Positions 9,390 to 21,491 of a stretch of DNA of 64,000 nucleotides are shown in pieces. This stretch comes from Spiroplasma melliferum. GTDB lineage: Bacteria; Bacillota_I; Bacilli_A; Mycoplasmatales; Mycoplasmataceae. A program made the translations under genes and the position numbers. Location of the stretch: the NCBI GenBank assembly GCA_005222125.1, contig CP029202.1:124001-188000 (forward strand). Reading direction: 5' to 3'. A model generated the notes under the pieces. The model was not told the origin of the DNA and did no database searches. It worked only from the letters and a program-made list of their open reading frames with translations. The stretch's first letter is position 1. Each line of letters begins with the position of its first letter.

Positions 9390-11988
9390 ATCATCTTATA
9401 TGGCATTAATTATGTTATTCATTTATATTCCGATTATGATTTTAATTTTATTTTCATTTAATAGTGGTGAAAGTATGAGCATTTTTAATGGTTTTTCCGA
9501 TCGTTGGTATAAACAACTTGCTAATGAACAACCTTTTTTACAAAGTATTATTGTTTCAGTCTTTACAGCGATAATTGCAACTGTTGTTTCAGTTATTATT
9601 GGAACTTTAGCTGCAATTGGATTAAGTCGAGCACGCCGAGTTACACAAAAAATGACATTATCAATTACTAATATTCCGTTAATTAATGCTGATATTATTA
9701 CGGCTGTTTCGTTAATGATGTTATTTATTGCCTTAGGAGCAAACTTTGGAATGTTAACATTAGTTTTAGCACATATTTCATTTGATGTACCATATGTAAT
9801 TATTACAGTATTACCACGCTTACGGAAAGTTGATCCAAAATTAATTGAGGCTTCATTAGATTTAGGTGCAAAACCATCTCAAACTTTACGAAAAATTATT
9901 TTACCAATTTTAAAACCAGCAATTATTGCAGCTGCAGCAATTGCCTTTGCAATGAGTTTTGATGACTTTATTATTTCCTATTTTACTGGTGGTGATGATG
10001 TCAATGTTGCAACTTTTATTTATACAATGAAACGAATTAAGCCTTTTATTAATGCTTTTGGAACAATTTGTATTGCAATTATTGGAGTTGTTATTATTGG
10101 ATGAAATGGGTGAAATGTTTATAAAATTAATTATAATAAATTTCGTCGAGAAATGCTAAAAGGAACTTATAAAGATAAAGATATTATGCGTTATGAAAAA
10201 AAATTAGCTTTACTTTATCATCAATTAAATAATAAAAAAATTAATAATGAAAAACAAAAAGAACAATTACGTTGAAAAATTGTTAGACTAGAAAAAAAAT
10301 ACGATAAAAGTGTTTTATGAATTAAGAATAAAAAACAAACTTTTATTGAGCGGCAAGAAACTAAAGAAAATATTAACAAAATATCACGGAAAAAATTCCG
10401 TTGATTGGCAAAAAGTTGAAAGCCATTGTCACTAGCAACAATTTCAGTTGGTTCAATTGTGTTACTAACAGCAGTTTATATTAAAAATAATATTTATGAT
10501 TTAGCAGTGGCAAATTGAGGTGAATATATTACTTCCGATTTAATCCGTGATTTTGAAAAAAAATATAATGTAAAAATTAAATATAGTGTTTATGATAGTA
10601 ATGAAACATTATATAACAAATTATATACGACACATTATGATGTAATGGTTCCAAGTGATTATATGGTGAATAAGTTAGCACAAGAAGGCCGCTTAGAAGA
10701 AATTGATTATCAAAAATTAAATGATGTTGATAAGAATTTTAACATTATTAAACCTAACCCAAATTATCATGGACAAGATGTTACAGAACGAACAATGGGA
10801 AATGAATATTTTAATGATTTAAATGTTGATATAGCAACAGTACAAAAAACAAATCCAGAATTTTATCAAAATTGTATTGTTCCTTCTACTTTGGATCCAA
10901 CAACATCAAAATGTTTTGATAAAAATTATGCGGCATCATTAGTTAATGGATTATTAAATGTTTTAAATAAAAATAAATTGAAAAAAGTTATTCTTCAAAG
11001 TGGAGAGAGTGAAGTTACTCAAAAAACAATTGTCAATTATAGTTTACCTTATTTTTGAGGGGAAGTATCACTGGTGATTAATCCAACAGAAAGTAACTTA
11101 AATTTTTTAAATGATATCTTTGCTAAAGCAAATCAAAATTTACCAACAACAGCTCAAGGTAAATTTGGTTATCAACGTGAAAAGTGAGCATCTAGTGCAA
11201 ATCGTGACCAAATTAAACTTAATGATGTTAAAAATAATAATGTTATATCAAACGGAATTTCATGAGATATTTTATGACAAGCAGCAGCAGCAAATAAACG
11301 AGTTTTAATTAATAATGATCCACGAAATTTATTTATGTTAACTAGTGAAAAGAATTATTTCAAACCAGTGCCAACAACGCAAATGGAGGTTGATCATGGT
11401 TACAACGAATTAGCAACATTATTAAAACATAATAATGTTGCCTTAATGAATGATGAGTTAATAAACGCCGTTGGTGATGGACATTTTGATTTTGCTTTTA
11501 TGTATAATGGCGATGCAATTTATGCTGATACATTATTTGCTAAAAGTCATCAAAAAGCTAGTGGAACAAAATTAATTATTACCCGCCCACGAGCAACAAA
11601 GGCGTGAACACCAGAAACAATTGAAGGAACTAACATTTGAAGTGATAACATGGTTTTATCAAAAAATGCTAGAAATCGAGACTTAGCTTATAAATTTATG
11701 AATTTTATTATTCAAAATTCATCCGCATTAACAGAAGAAGCAAATTATACTTCACCGTATCAACAAGTAATGGACTATGAAAATAATTATAATTATTATA
11801 GTAATGGTCATGATCCAGAATCTGGTGCAATGGTTAATTATCAGCGTGATTATGTTCCTGTGGCAAAACTTAATAAGAAGGGAATGTATGTTGCTCAACC
11901 AGAAATGGCAGATGGTCCATTTGAGATAACTGATTTAGATAGTTATGTATTAAATAAATATAATATTTTAATTGCTGGAAAAAACTAA
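9373..11988 (+). CDS. potCD: Fused PotC permease and PotD substrate-binding protein
   Basis: This is one uninterrupted 871-aa frame. Residues 1-260 form a PotC permease with six membrane segments and the loop EASLDLGAKPSQT. Residues about 260-350 are a highly basic, charged linker. A seventh membrane helix follows near 355-375 (ISVGSIVLLTAVYI). The rest is a PotD-like periplasmic-binding domain beginning NWGEYI and including DVMVPSDYM. The extra helix places the binding domain outside the cell and tethers it to the permease, replacing a lipoprotein PotD. The fusion is real: there is no stop or ribosome site between the two parts. A terminator follows. Confidence 0.93.
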
Positions 11989-12003
11989 TAATTATTTTGA
12001 AAA

Positions 12004-12042
12004 TAAAAAATAGGAGGCATTAACTTCTATTTTTTTATTTTT
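12004..12042 (+). terminator. Terminator of the pot operon
   Basis: AAAAATAGGAG pairs with CTTCTATTTTT (one G-U pair) across a 7-nt loop and ends in a T7 run. It lies 16 bp after the potCD stop. Confidence 0.8.
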
Positions 12043-12138
12043 AACATTAAATTTTAATTAACAAAAGGAAAATAAAAATAATATGATTATATAGTAATTT
12101 GAAAGTAGGGGAGAACAATTAAAAAGCAGGGGTATTTT

Positions 12139-12672
12139 ATGTTTACAATTTTATTTGGAGTATTAGTTACTTTAATTTATTTCTTATTTTCTTTTCGTGA
12201 TAATAATTATCAAAAAAATAAAACTACAACAGATTTTCATAATAATATTTATCAAATTGTTTTTACTAATAAATATAATTTGCCATTACTTAACAAAAAT
12301 ATTATTCCAACTCCACTTCAAATAACTGAACAAATGCTTGGCATTTCAATTGAAGAAATTTTATTAAAATTTAATTTTAAGTTCCAAAACTATATGCCAA
12401 TTAATAAAAATACGTTACAAAAAAAATATCGACAAATGACAAGTATTGGCTTAATTCCAAACCCAAAATATATTAAATGATATCAGCGCCATTTAATTAA
12501 CAAACAACTTTTAAATCAGGTTTTAATTCCGCAATTTTTACAGTCTCAAATCATAAATATTTTACAATTAAAAATTGCTGATGCAAAAATAATAGTAAAT
12601 AAATTACAACAATATTTAACAGGAATTTATGTGAAATATTTTAATATTATAAGGTTATTTTGTGTTTTTTAA
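12139..12672 (+). CDS. Hypothetical single-pass membrane protein upstream of comEC
   Basis: This 177-aa protein has one N-terminal membrane helix (residues 1-19, MFTILFGVLVTLIYFLF). The rest is basic and hydrophilic, with many Asn, Gln and Lys. I recognise no domain. Its stop overlaps the GTG start of comEC, so it is probably translated with comEC. The position before comEC is that of comEA in other Firmicutes, but I see no convincing helix-hairpin-helix DNA-binding motif, so I do not call it ComEA. The start follows AGCAGGGG. Confidence 0.7.
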
Positions 12673-14734
12673 TTTAAAATCTAAATTAAAATTTTTAAAA
12701 CAAGAACAATTTTTATTGGTGGGTGGTATTATTGGATTTAATTATTTATTATTAATTAATAGTTATTGGTCAATTTTAGTTATTTTAGGTTTAGGTTTTA
12801 TTTTGATTTGACAACAACAAAAAATTTATTTAGGATTATTAATTTTTGTAATCATTATTTCAGCGTTATGTCATTATTATTTGCAACAACCAAGTTTGCA
12901 AGAGAACAACATTGTTTATGGTAGAATTCAAAAGCACGGGAATGGTTATTATTATTTGAGTGTTGGTTGAAAACAATATTTTTTAAAAACAACTATTAAT
13001 TTTAATTTACATGATCAAATTTGTTTACAAGGTTATTATTCTAACATTAAATCAGCATCTAATGTGTATGAATTAAATATGCAATCGTTTTTAAATGCTA
13101 ATAACATTTTTTATCAATTTAATATAACGAAAGTAATTGCTGTTAAACCTGGAAATACGGTTCTTGCTAAAATAACAAAGTTTTTTAATAGTTATGATGA
13201 CCTAACAAAAGATACGCTTGCTTTATTTTTGTTTGGTCAAAAAGCAAATACAACGCTTGTTTTATATGATTATTTTATTCAATTGGGTGTTATTCATTTA
13301 TTAATTGTTTCAGGCTATCATCTTAATATTTTGTTTTATATTTTAAGCAAAATTTTTAAACGAATAATGCGAAGAAAAGGTTATTATTATATAATTTACT
13401 TATTCTTATTTTTTTATTTATATTTGTTAAATTTTTCTTTTGCTAGTGTGAAAGCAATTATCTTGTTATCGTTATCACTATTTAATGCTCATTTTTGAAA
13501 TTATAAATTAACAGCAAAATCAAAATGAAATTTAAGTATTTTATTAATATTATTATTTTTTCCATACAGTTTTTTAGGAAGTGGGTTTTGATATAGTTTC
13601 ACAATAACATGACTATTTTTAAACTTAAATTCAAAAACAAAACATTATTATTTTTGACAGAAATTACTATACTATAATTTAATGGCGTTTATTTTTTTAC
13701 TTGGATGAATGTTATATTTTAGTTATCAATTAAATTTTTCTAGTATTTTATTTAATTTGCTATTGCTTCCAATTTTATCATTAATTTATTTGTTTTCTTT
13801 AATAATTGTTTTTATTCCACCGTGCTATTTTATTTATCAATATTTTTATTTATTTTTAATCAATTATATGGTGATTTTAAATAAAATTAATTTAATTTGG
13901 AATGTTGGTTATGTCCCTGTATGATATCTTTTGTTATATTATATTCTTTTATGAGGAATAATGAATAAGAGTGAATTTGTAAATAAGATATTTAGAATAT
14001 TTTGCATTCTGTCAATAATTTGCTATGGTTTACAACCATATTTTACTAGTATTCATTATTCAATGACAATGTTAAATGTTGGTAATGGTCAAACAATTGT
14101 TTTTCACGACAAGCGAGCTTGAAAAACAGTTTTATATGATGTTGGTGTGGGATATGGTCGTTCAAAACAATTAGTTAGTAATTATTTAAAATGAGCAGGT
14201 ATTAATTGAATTAATGCTATTTTTATTTCTCATCACCATGATGATCATAATAATAATTTACCAATTGTAAAAAAATATTTTAATGTTAAACAAGTGATTC
14301 AAAATAATACAAAGTTTAGAACATTTCAATTTGGAGGATTAAAATTTACTGTTTTGCATAAAACAATTAATGATGAGGATGAAAACAATAATAGTTTAGT
14401 GCTTTTGGTTAAAATAAATCAATACCAAATTTTATTAACAGGTGATATTAGTAAAAAAATTGAGATAAATTTATTAAAAGAACAATTATATCCAATCACT
14501 TTGTTACAAGTGCCACATCATGGTTCAGAGACTAGTTCAAGTTTAGTATTTTTGCAGAAAATAATGCCAAAAGTTTGTTTTATTTCTGGTGAAAAGACAA
14601 AACGCCAAAATTATCCAGCACCAATAGTTATTGAAAATTTAAAAACTATTAGATGCCAAATTTATTTTACAAATGGTAAACAGAATCTTCAATTTAATAT
14701 TATGTCAGCCTCAGCAGCAATTAAATTATTTTAA
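12662..14734 (+). CDS. comEC: ComEC/Rec2 family DNA-uptake channel
   Basis: ComEC forms the inner-membrane channel for single-stranded DNA during transformation. The 690-aa protein has an N-terminal pair of membrane segments, a soluble OB-like region, a Competence domain rich in membrane helices (LGVIHLLIVSGYHLNIL is the family hallmark), and a C-terminal metallo-beta-lactamase domain with HHHDDH near residue 525, LLTGDI and VPHHGS. No stop interrupts it once TGA is read as Trp. The start is GTG 12662, overlapping the previous gene by 11 bp, with AAGG eight bases upstream. The next gene is holA, a common comEC neighbour in Firmicutes. Confidence 0.9.
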
Positions 14735-14812
14735 ATCACCAATTTATTTTTTACTTTTATGATAATATTACTTTATCATAGGTTTTAGAACATTTTAAAG
14801 GAGTTTTAAAAG

Positions 14813-15778
14813 ATGTTTTTAATATATGGAGAAGATGCTTTTTTAATTAAAATGCAAAAAAATAAAATTTTAAAAAAAATTAATCCTGATAATGAGTATG
14901 ATTTACAAGAATATAATTATTTAGAAGACTCACTACCATCTATTTTGAATGATGCTAACACGATACCAATGTTTTCAGAAAAACGAGTAATAATAGTTAA
15001 TGATAGTTACTTTCTTACAGAAGAAAAAATTAAGGCAAAAATAGATAATAAAAACCATTTAACAAGTTTAATGGAATATTTAGCAGCCCCAAATCCGAGT
15101 ACTTTTATTATTTTTATTTGTCCAGTAAATAAGCTTAGTAATCGTTTAAAAATAACTAAGCAAATGCTAGCATTAACTAGTGTTTTAAAGGCAACAAATT
15201 TATCATATAATGAATTAATCAAGTTTATTGATGATTATATTACAAAGAATAATGGAACTATTAACCAAAATTTAATTCCTAAGATTGTTGAATATTTGCC
15301 AAATAATTTATATATTATTAAAAATGAATTAGAAAAATTGTTATTGATAAATTCAAAAATTACGATGGATTTAATTGAAAATAATATGACAAAATATTTA
15401 GATACGGATATTTTTAAATTAGTTGATGATTTACTAAAAAATGATTTAAATAGTTTTTTAATAAATTATCATTATTTACAAGAACGAGGTTTAAATAGTA
15501 TTGCTTTATTAGCATTAATTACCAATAGTGTTATTTTTACAAGAGACATTATTGTTTTATCTGCTTTAAAGAAAACACCTTCACAAATTGCGGAAATTTT
15601 ACAAATTCATCCTTTTCGAGTAAAAAAGATTTCAGAACATATGCATAATTTTAGTATTAATAAAGCAAATAATATTATTCAAGAATTATTTTGAATTGAT
15701 TATAATATAAAAAAAGGTATAATAAGAAGAGAAATTAGTAGTGATTTGTATTTAATTAAATTATTTGATATAAATTAA
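14813..15778 (+). CDS. holA: DNA polymerase III delta subunit
   Basis: HolA is the clamp-loader subunit that opens the beta clamp. The 321-aa protein begins MFLIYGEDAFLI, the typical HolA start. It continues with an AAA+-like domain lacking a P-loop, including the delta-family pattern TFIIFICPVNKLSNRLK, and ends with the helical collar region. Length is as expected. The start follows AAAGGAG. It lies directly after comEC, the usual Firmicutes arrangement, which supports the assignment. Overall sequence is quite diverged, as usual for this subunit. Confidence 0.88.
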
Positions 15779-15813
15779 ATTATCACAAAAAGAGAGATGA
15801 GGGACATAAATAA

Positions 15814-17304
15814 ATGAAAGAAAATAAATTATATGCCCATATAGTTTATACATTATATAATATCTTTAACGATGATAATATTAAGGCACAAGTAATAGTT
15901 AACCCAGATTTTAAAAAATTAGTAATTCAACAAATTTGTAATTTATTAACATTAGAAAAAGAATTTAATGCAAATTTAAATGATAATAAATTTACTCTTT
16001 CATTTGCTCAAGTTTTGGCTGATATTACTAATGAATCAGAAACTATTGAAAAGGTTGATGGTGCTACTTTTAATATGTTAGATGAAGAATATGTTGCTTT
16101 TGTGCAATATATTGTTTCAAATTTTGCTGTTGAGAAAAATTATATTACAAGAGAAAACATTATCACTAGTGAGTTAATTGATGCCACAGCAGATTTTACT
16201 GATGAAAAAGCAATTGATAATGCTCGTGAAAAGTTAAATAAAGTTAATGAAGATGAGGCAGTTGAATCTCAGCCTGAAGTAGGACCGGCAACAGGAATCG
16301 GAGGTATAGGGGCTCCAATGGGCGGTATCGGGCCAGGAGACTTTAGTAATCCAAACAAATTTGATATGTCACAAATGATGCAACAAATGGCAAATATGCC
16401 AATTCATCCACGCTTAGACCCACGGTTTTATTTCTATACTTCAAAACCAAAGTATATGCCAATTTTAAAGAAAATTGTTGCTGGTTTTGTTATTTTAGCT
16501 TCTGCTTTGTTAGTTTTATTGTGATTTTTAAATTCCTATCTAAATATCCATTTAGAAACAAAAGTAATTATTTATACAATTCCGGGAACTGGTTTACCTG
16601 TGATTATAGGTGGTGGGGCTGATAGTGCTTTACATAATACTAACAATAATTTTAGTGAAGTATTTAGCTTTGGTTCAAGATATAAGTTTTTATTAATGCA
16701 ATCCGCTGGGTTACAAACCTTCTCAGGAATTTTATCGATCTTACCGGGAATTTTCTTGGGTTATGAATTGTTAGGGAAAAAACGTTTTAAACGTGATAAT
16801 TATGTCGTTAGGTTTTGACCAGTTGTATTATCAATTGTTATTCTTCTTTATTCTTCATTGTCATTAATTCAAGTATTATTACCAAATGCTGTTGAAAAAT
16901 ATTTTAATAGTAGATCGGTACCTAATGGTGGATTTTTAATTCAAAACGATCCACAATTAGCAATCACAGGGTACTTATTATTACCAGATTCAGATTTAGC
17001 TATGACAATTAATAGTTTAGTAAGTGAAGTTTATAATAGTACAACTTACCAAGTATTACGTATTTTTACAATTATTTCAATGATTGCTGGTATTATTGCT
17101 GGTATTATGGTGATTATTTTAGCAGTTTTAGCTCCTAAAACAGACCGTAATAAATTGATTCGTGCCAATACAGAATATCAAAAAGCCGTTACTGCAATGA
17201 TGAATGGCCAAAAATATGAAATGGATCCAACATTATTTGATGATGAATTTAAGGATGATAATGTTTTTGAAAAAGATGATTCTAATAAATCAAAAGATAA
17301 ATAA
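15814..17304 (+). CDS. Hypothetical membrane protein with Gly/Pro/Met-rich linker
   Basis: This 496-aa protein is not from a family I recognise. Residues 1-155 are a soluble, acidic helical region. Residues about 160-205 form a low-complexity linker rich in Gly, Pro and Met (GIGGIGAPMGGIGPG, then MSQMMQQMANM). Four membrane segments follow: near 222-240, 290-310, 330-352 and 420-445, with an extracellular loop between them. The C terminus is strongly acidic and Lys/Asp-rich. It has its own ribosome site (AGAGAGATGAGGG) and a terminator immediately after the stop, so it may be monocistronic. Confidence 0.75.
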
Positions 17305-17333
17305 AAAAATCATAACTAGTTATGATTTTTTTA
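17303..17333. terminator. Bidirectional terminator between membrane protein gene and rpsT
   Basis: AAAAATCATAACT and AGTTATGATTTTT form a perfect 13-bp inverted repeat with T runs on both strands. It can end transcription of the forward gene and of reverse-strand rpsT. Confidence 0.85.
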
Positions 17334-17375
17334 TTCTTTTAATATTTACTGTCTTTGTTGAAAAGGATTTTAAAA

Positions 17376-17627
17376 TTAATGTGCTTTAAGCATTAATCTG
17401 CTTTTAACACGAGCAGCTTTATTAGCATGATAAATTCCTTTAGTAACTGCTTTGTCAACTAAACTAATTGCAGTATTAACTAATTCTGATGCGTTTGCTT
17501 CTTGTGCGTTAATAGCGATTTCTGCTTTTTTGATTGCTGTTTTTACTGATGATTTAAAAGATTTATTTGCTAAGTTAGCTTTTGAATTTGTTTTAACTCT
17601 TTTAATTTGTGATTTAATATTAGCCAT
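17376..17627 (-). CDS. rpsT: 30S ribosomal protein S20
   Basis: This 83-aa basic protein begins MANIKSQIKRVKTNSK, the typical S20 start. It contains the conserved helical segments with KAAIKKAE-like and HKNKAAR-like patterns (here YHANKAARVKSRL). S20 binds 16S rRNA at the base of the body. It is the first reverse-strand gene of the window. A strong AAAGGAGAGC site precedes its ATG at 17627. It is flanked by a palindromic terminator downstream. In Firmicutes rpsT is often near holA, as here. Confidence 0.97.
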   Translation of the reverse strand: MANIKSQIKRVKTNSKANLANKSFKSSVKTAIKKAEIAINAQEANASELVNTAISLVDKAVTKGIYHANKAARVKSRLMLKAH

Positions 17628-17771
17628 TTTTGCTCTCCTTTCGACTTTTAAGACACAAAGGAATTATAGCAAATAGATAAAAAAGTGTAAAGAAAAGTAG
17701 TACTTTTTTTAACATTTTATCATTATTTTTTAATATATATATGTATAATAATATAAAGTAGGTGGATAGGA

Positions 17772-18059
17772 ATGGGATATTATTATCAACACCGTTTAGG
17801 GTTTTCTTTTCATTGTTTGCAACGAATTCGGGAACGAATTCCTGCTTTTACAAATGAAAATGATTGAATTATTAAAGAAAAAATTATTAAAATGATTGAT
17901 AATTCTTCTGATCGCATTGAAACAACAAAAAATTTATATATTAAATTAGATAATTTAAAAGGGAACTTATATGTTGTGGTTGCAAAACACACAAGATTAA
18001 TTGTAACAGTAACGCCAATGAGACCTGAAAAATTATTGGATATTATTACAAGGAATTAA
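17772..18059 (+). CDS. Small hypothetical protein
   Basis: This is a 95-aa protein with a ribosome site (AGGTGGATAGGA) and no membrane segment. It is basic at the N terminus and has a beta-rich centre (NLYVVVAKHTRLIVTVTPMRP). The compact layout resembles small nuclease or toxin-fold proteins, but I see no catalytic motif I can name. It lies between rpsT and rpiB, and the promoter region is shared with divergently transcribed rpsT. The open frame (with one TGA Trp) and the ribosome site support it as a gene. Confidence 0.7.
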
Positions 18060-18125
18060 TTTTTATTTTTTATTTAAAAAAGCAATATGTTATAGTTAAA
18101 TTGTAGGCAAAGGAGAATAACAAGG

Positions 18126-18557
18126 ATGAAAATTGTGATTGGGAATGATCATACAGGGATTGATATGAAAAAAGCAATTGTTAAGCATTTAATTGAACAA
18201 AAACATGAAATTATTAATTTAGGCACAGATAGTATTGAAGCGGTTGATTATCCTGATATTGGCCAAGCTGTTGGTGAAAGGGTAATTAAAGAAAAAAATA
18301 GTGTTGGGATTATAATTTGTGGAACAGGAATTGGAATTTCAATTGCGGCAAATAAAGTAAAAGGAATTCGAGCAGCATTGTGTAATGAAACAGTGCTAGC
18401 AAAATTAGCACGCGAACATAATAATGCTAATGTTTTAGCATTGGGCGCTAGAGTTATTGCAAATCAAAATGCAATTTGAATTGTTGATATGTTTTTAAAT
18501 ACTACTTTTGATTCTGGACGTCATACTCTTCGTGTTGAAAAACTTAATAACCTTTAG
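18126..18557 (+). CDS. rpiB: Ribose-5-phosphate isomerase B
   Basis: RpiB interconverts ribose-5-phosphate and ribulose-5-phosphate in the pentose phosphate pathway. The 143-aa protein shows the family hallmarks: GNDHTG at residues 6-11, DYPD near 43-46, the catalytic-loop motif GIIICGTGIGISIAANK near 62-78, and REHNNANVLALGARV near 99-113. The general-base Cys is in ICGTG, as in the RpiB/LacAB family. Length is normal. The start follows AAAGGAG. It feeds prs (PRPP synthetase) 1.9 kb downstream metabolically, although the two are not in one operon. Confidence 0.95.
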
Positions 18558-18566
18558 GGATGAATT

Positions 18567-20060
18567 ATGAATAATTGAGACAGTTTATTTTTGTATCCTT
18601 TTTTAACAATTTTATTTATGTTAGGTTATATAATTAATTTGGTTAAAAAAGGAATAAAATCTTTTTATCAATGAGTTTTTATTGTTCAGCATTTTTGTTT
18701 TTGGTTAGCATTATCATGTTCACTAACTTTAAATTATAATTTTATTATTTTTGATTTTGCCAAAAATATTAATTCAATTGCTATTTTATTAGCAGTTAGT
18801 ACTTCTTTGTATGCAGCAATTTTTTTTATTCCAGCTTCATGAATTACAGGATTATTTCGAAGTCGTAAATTATGGTTTTGAATTTCTTATGGTTTAATGT
18901 TTTTAGGAATTTTATTAGTTTTTATTTTACCGCAAAATTGAAGTGCTATGATTTTTTGTACGATTGTTTTTGGATTTGGTGTTTCAACAAATTCATTATG
19001 ATATTTAAGTTTTAATGAGATTTATTTATATCGAACTAATCCTTTTGCAACAGTAACTTTAAATTTACCAATTGTCATAATAGCAAATATGGTTGGTGCT
19101 AATGTATTGATGTTTGTTAAAAATTTTAATAAGGGTGAATTAACTTCACATTATATTATTTTTGGAATAATTACTATTGTACTAATATTTTCGTTTGTTT
19201 TTTGCTTTTTTATGCCGGAAATTAAAACTAATATTGGTGCTTTTGCTCCGAAAATTTTAAAGCATTTTAGTTTATTTTCATGATGAAAAATTATTGTTAT
19301 TCTTAGTTTATTATTTTTTATTGCTATTTTAAGAGAATTAAGTCAAGGTGATTTTTTGAACATTATTTTAGCACAAGAAACTTGAGTACGTTATCACAAT
19401 AAAATAATGGTGGAATACTATTTACATTTAGTTCAAGAAATTTGGTGGTTTGCTCAAATTATTGGAGCAATGTTTATTTATTTTTTTATTAGAAAAATTG
19501 GAATTAAGAATTCATTAATTTTAGCATTAATAATTTGATCTTTATATTTTGTTTTTGTTACTATAATTTCAATTCCGGAAGTTTTATTAATTTGTCAATT
19601 ATTAAATGGCTTTGCAATGATATCTTTATTTGGAATTTTATTTTCAATGACAATGATGTGGAATTATCGGATTCAAAATCGACCTGTCACGGGTTGCTTT
19701 TCAGCATTAAATGCTTTAGTAACATTTCTTGCACAGTTTTTAATTCGTGTTTTTGCGCACTATCAAGTTGGTATTTTTAGTAATTTAAATTTAGATTGAA
19801 ATTTACCATTTGTTAAAAATGATTTATTTTTAGATTCATTAAAACAAGTTATTTTATATTTATATTTAGGTTGTGCTATTAGTTGTCTTATTTTAATTGC
19901 TGTTGTTTTCTTTAGTGCTAAATTTATTAGTGGTGAATATTATAATCCAAACCAAGTTGAAAGTAAGATTACCGAATTAGTCGGAATGGTTGTTGACCAA
20001 CAGCTTGACCAAAAAAATGTTTTAAAGAAATATTTACAAAACAAAAAAGAAGTTACATAA
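18567..20060 (+). CDS. MFS-type transporter, substrate unknown
   Basis: This 497-aa hydrophobic protein has about 12 membrane segments and a hydrophilic C-terminal tail (VVDQQLDQKNVL). The layout fits the major facilitator superfamily as found in many Spiroplasma proteins, but I see no diagnostic motif that fixes the substrate. Many Trp codons are TGA, which hides it from standard-code gene finding. ATG 18567 is 9 bp after the rpiB stop; AGGGATG provides a weak ribosome site, and coupling to rpiB is likely. Its last 8 bp overlap the convergent nfu gene. Confidence 0.7.
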
Positions 20061-20280
20061 TAACTTCTACTGCGATAATATCCGGCATTTCTTGTTTAAC
20101 AATTTGTTCAACACCATCTTTAATTGTTGAATCAATTAATCCACAACCAACGCATGCTCCTGCTAAACGAACATAAACAATATTATTTTTAACTTCAACA
20201 AATTCAATATCTCCGCCATCTTGGTTGATATAAGGTCGTAGATTATCAATAATATCTTTTGCTTGATTTGTTTGTGTCAT
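20053..20280 (-). CDS. nfu: NifU C-terminal domain (Nfu-type) iron-sulfur protein
   Basis: This 75-aa protein is a stand-alone Nfu domain. It contains RPYINQDGGDIEFV, and the iron-sulfur ligand pair CVGCGL near residues 49-54. Nfu domains hold and hand on Fe-S clusters. An ATG at 20298 would add six residues, but the site AAGGTGATTAAA points to the ATG at 20280. It overlaps the 3' end of the forward MFS gene by 8 bp. It is one of the few signs of Fe-S chemistry in this window. Confidence 0.92.
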   Translation of the reverse strand: MTQTNQAKDIIDNLRPYINQDGGDIEFVEVKNNIVYVRLAGACVGCGLIDSTIKDGVEQIVKQEMPDIIAVEVIM

Positions 20281-20415
20281 TTTAATCACCTTCACCATTT
20301 AATTATAGCATTTTTATAACAAAGTTAGTTTAATTAATTATGGATATGTATATAATAATAAGTAGAAATTCAATTTAGAATTTTTATTGGAGCTTAAATG
20401 TTTAAAGGAGGACTA

Positions 20416-21438
20416 ATGGAAGAAAAAAGTTTTAGTATATATGGCCTGTCTGCTGGAATAAAATTAGCAGATGAAATTTGTAAAATTTTAGGTGTAACAA
20501 GACAAGAAATGGAAACTGTTCGTTTTGCTGATGGTGAAATTTTGGTGCGCGCAATGAATTCAGTACGGGGAAAAGATGTTTATATTATTCAGTCAACATC
20601 TTGACCAGTTAATGAAAATTTAATGGAATTATTAATTGCGATTGATGCTCTAAAACGTGGTAGTGCACAAAGCATTAATGTGATCATTCCTTATTTTGGA
20701 TATGCTCGTCAAGACCGAAAAGCACGCGGTCGTCAACCAATTACATGTAAATTAGTGGCAAATATGTTAACAACAGCGGGGGCAACAAGAGTAATGACTG
20801 TTGATTTACATTCACCACAATCAATGGGATTTTTTGATGTTCCAGTTGATGATTTACGTTCAACACAAGAATTAGTAAGAACAATTGTTCGAAAAATTGA
20901 AGAAGATCATCTTAAAGAAGAAGTAACAATTGTTTCTCCAGATCATGGTGGATTAGTACGGGCACGAGATGTGGCTAATCGTTTAGGGAATTTGGCTGGG
21001 AATATTGCAGTAATTGATAAGCGCCGGCCAAAACCAAATGTTAGTGAAGTTCAATTTATTTTAGGAGATGTTAAAGACCGTATTTGTTTTATTGTTGATG
21101 ATATGATTGATACGGCTGGAACAATTTGTAATGCAGCAAAAGCGTTAAAACAGCATGGGGCAAAAGCAGTTTATTTATTAGCATGTCATGGGGTATTTTC
21201 ACCCCCAGCAAAAGAACGTTTAACAGAACTTATTAATGATGGGACAGTTAAAAAAGTTATTGTTACAAATACAATTGATATTAATCAAGACCGATTATTT
21301 GATGGGTTAGAAATCATTTCAATTGCTGATTTAATTTCACAAATGATTAAAGCAATGATTGAAAAACGTAGTTTATCGGATGTTTATTCAAAATGTAATG
21401 AACAAATAAAAAAAATAATTGAGAAAATAAAAAAGTAA
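20416..21438 (+). CDS. prs: Ribose-phosphate pyrophosphokinase
   Basis: Prs makes PRPP from ribose-5-phosphate and ATP for nucleotide synthesis and salvage. The 340-aa protein has FADGE(I)LV-type motifs near residue 40, the flexible ATP loop YARQDRKARGR near 95, DLHSPQ near 130, and the PRPP-binding IVDDMIDTAGTI near 222-233. ATG 20416 is preceded by AAAGGAGGACTA, so it is preferred over the in-frame ATG 20398, which lies before the ribosome site. A strong terminator follows. Length is slightly above the usual 310-320 residues because of a C-terminal Lys/Ile-rich tail. Confidence 0.97.
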
Positions 21439-21449
21439 AATAGTTGGTA

Positions 21450-21491
21450 AAGTTTGCACTCTTTAACTGGAAGGAATGCAAACTTTTTTAT
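21450..21491 (+). terminator. Terminator of prs
   Basis: AAGTTTGCA (21450-21458) pairs with TGCAAACTT (21478-21486), with further weak pairing inside the loop, followed by TTTTTA. It lies just after the prs stop. Confidence 0.85.

Noticed and set aside
12139-12672. Gene before comEC as comEA
   Set aside because: No helix-hairpin-helix DNA-binding motif could be found; only the position is suggestive.
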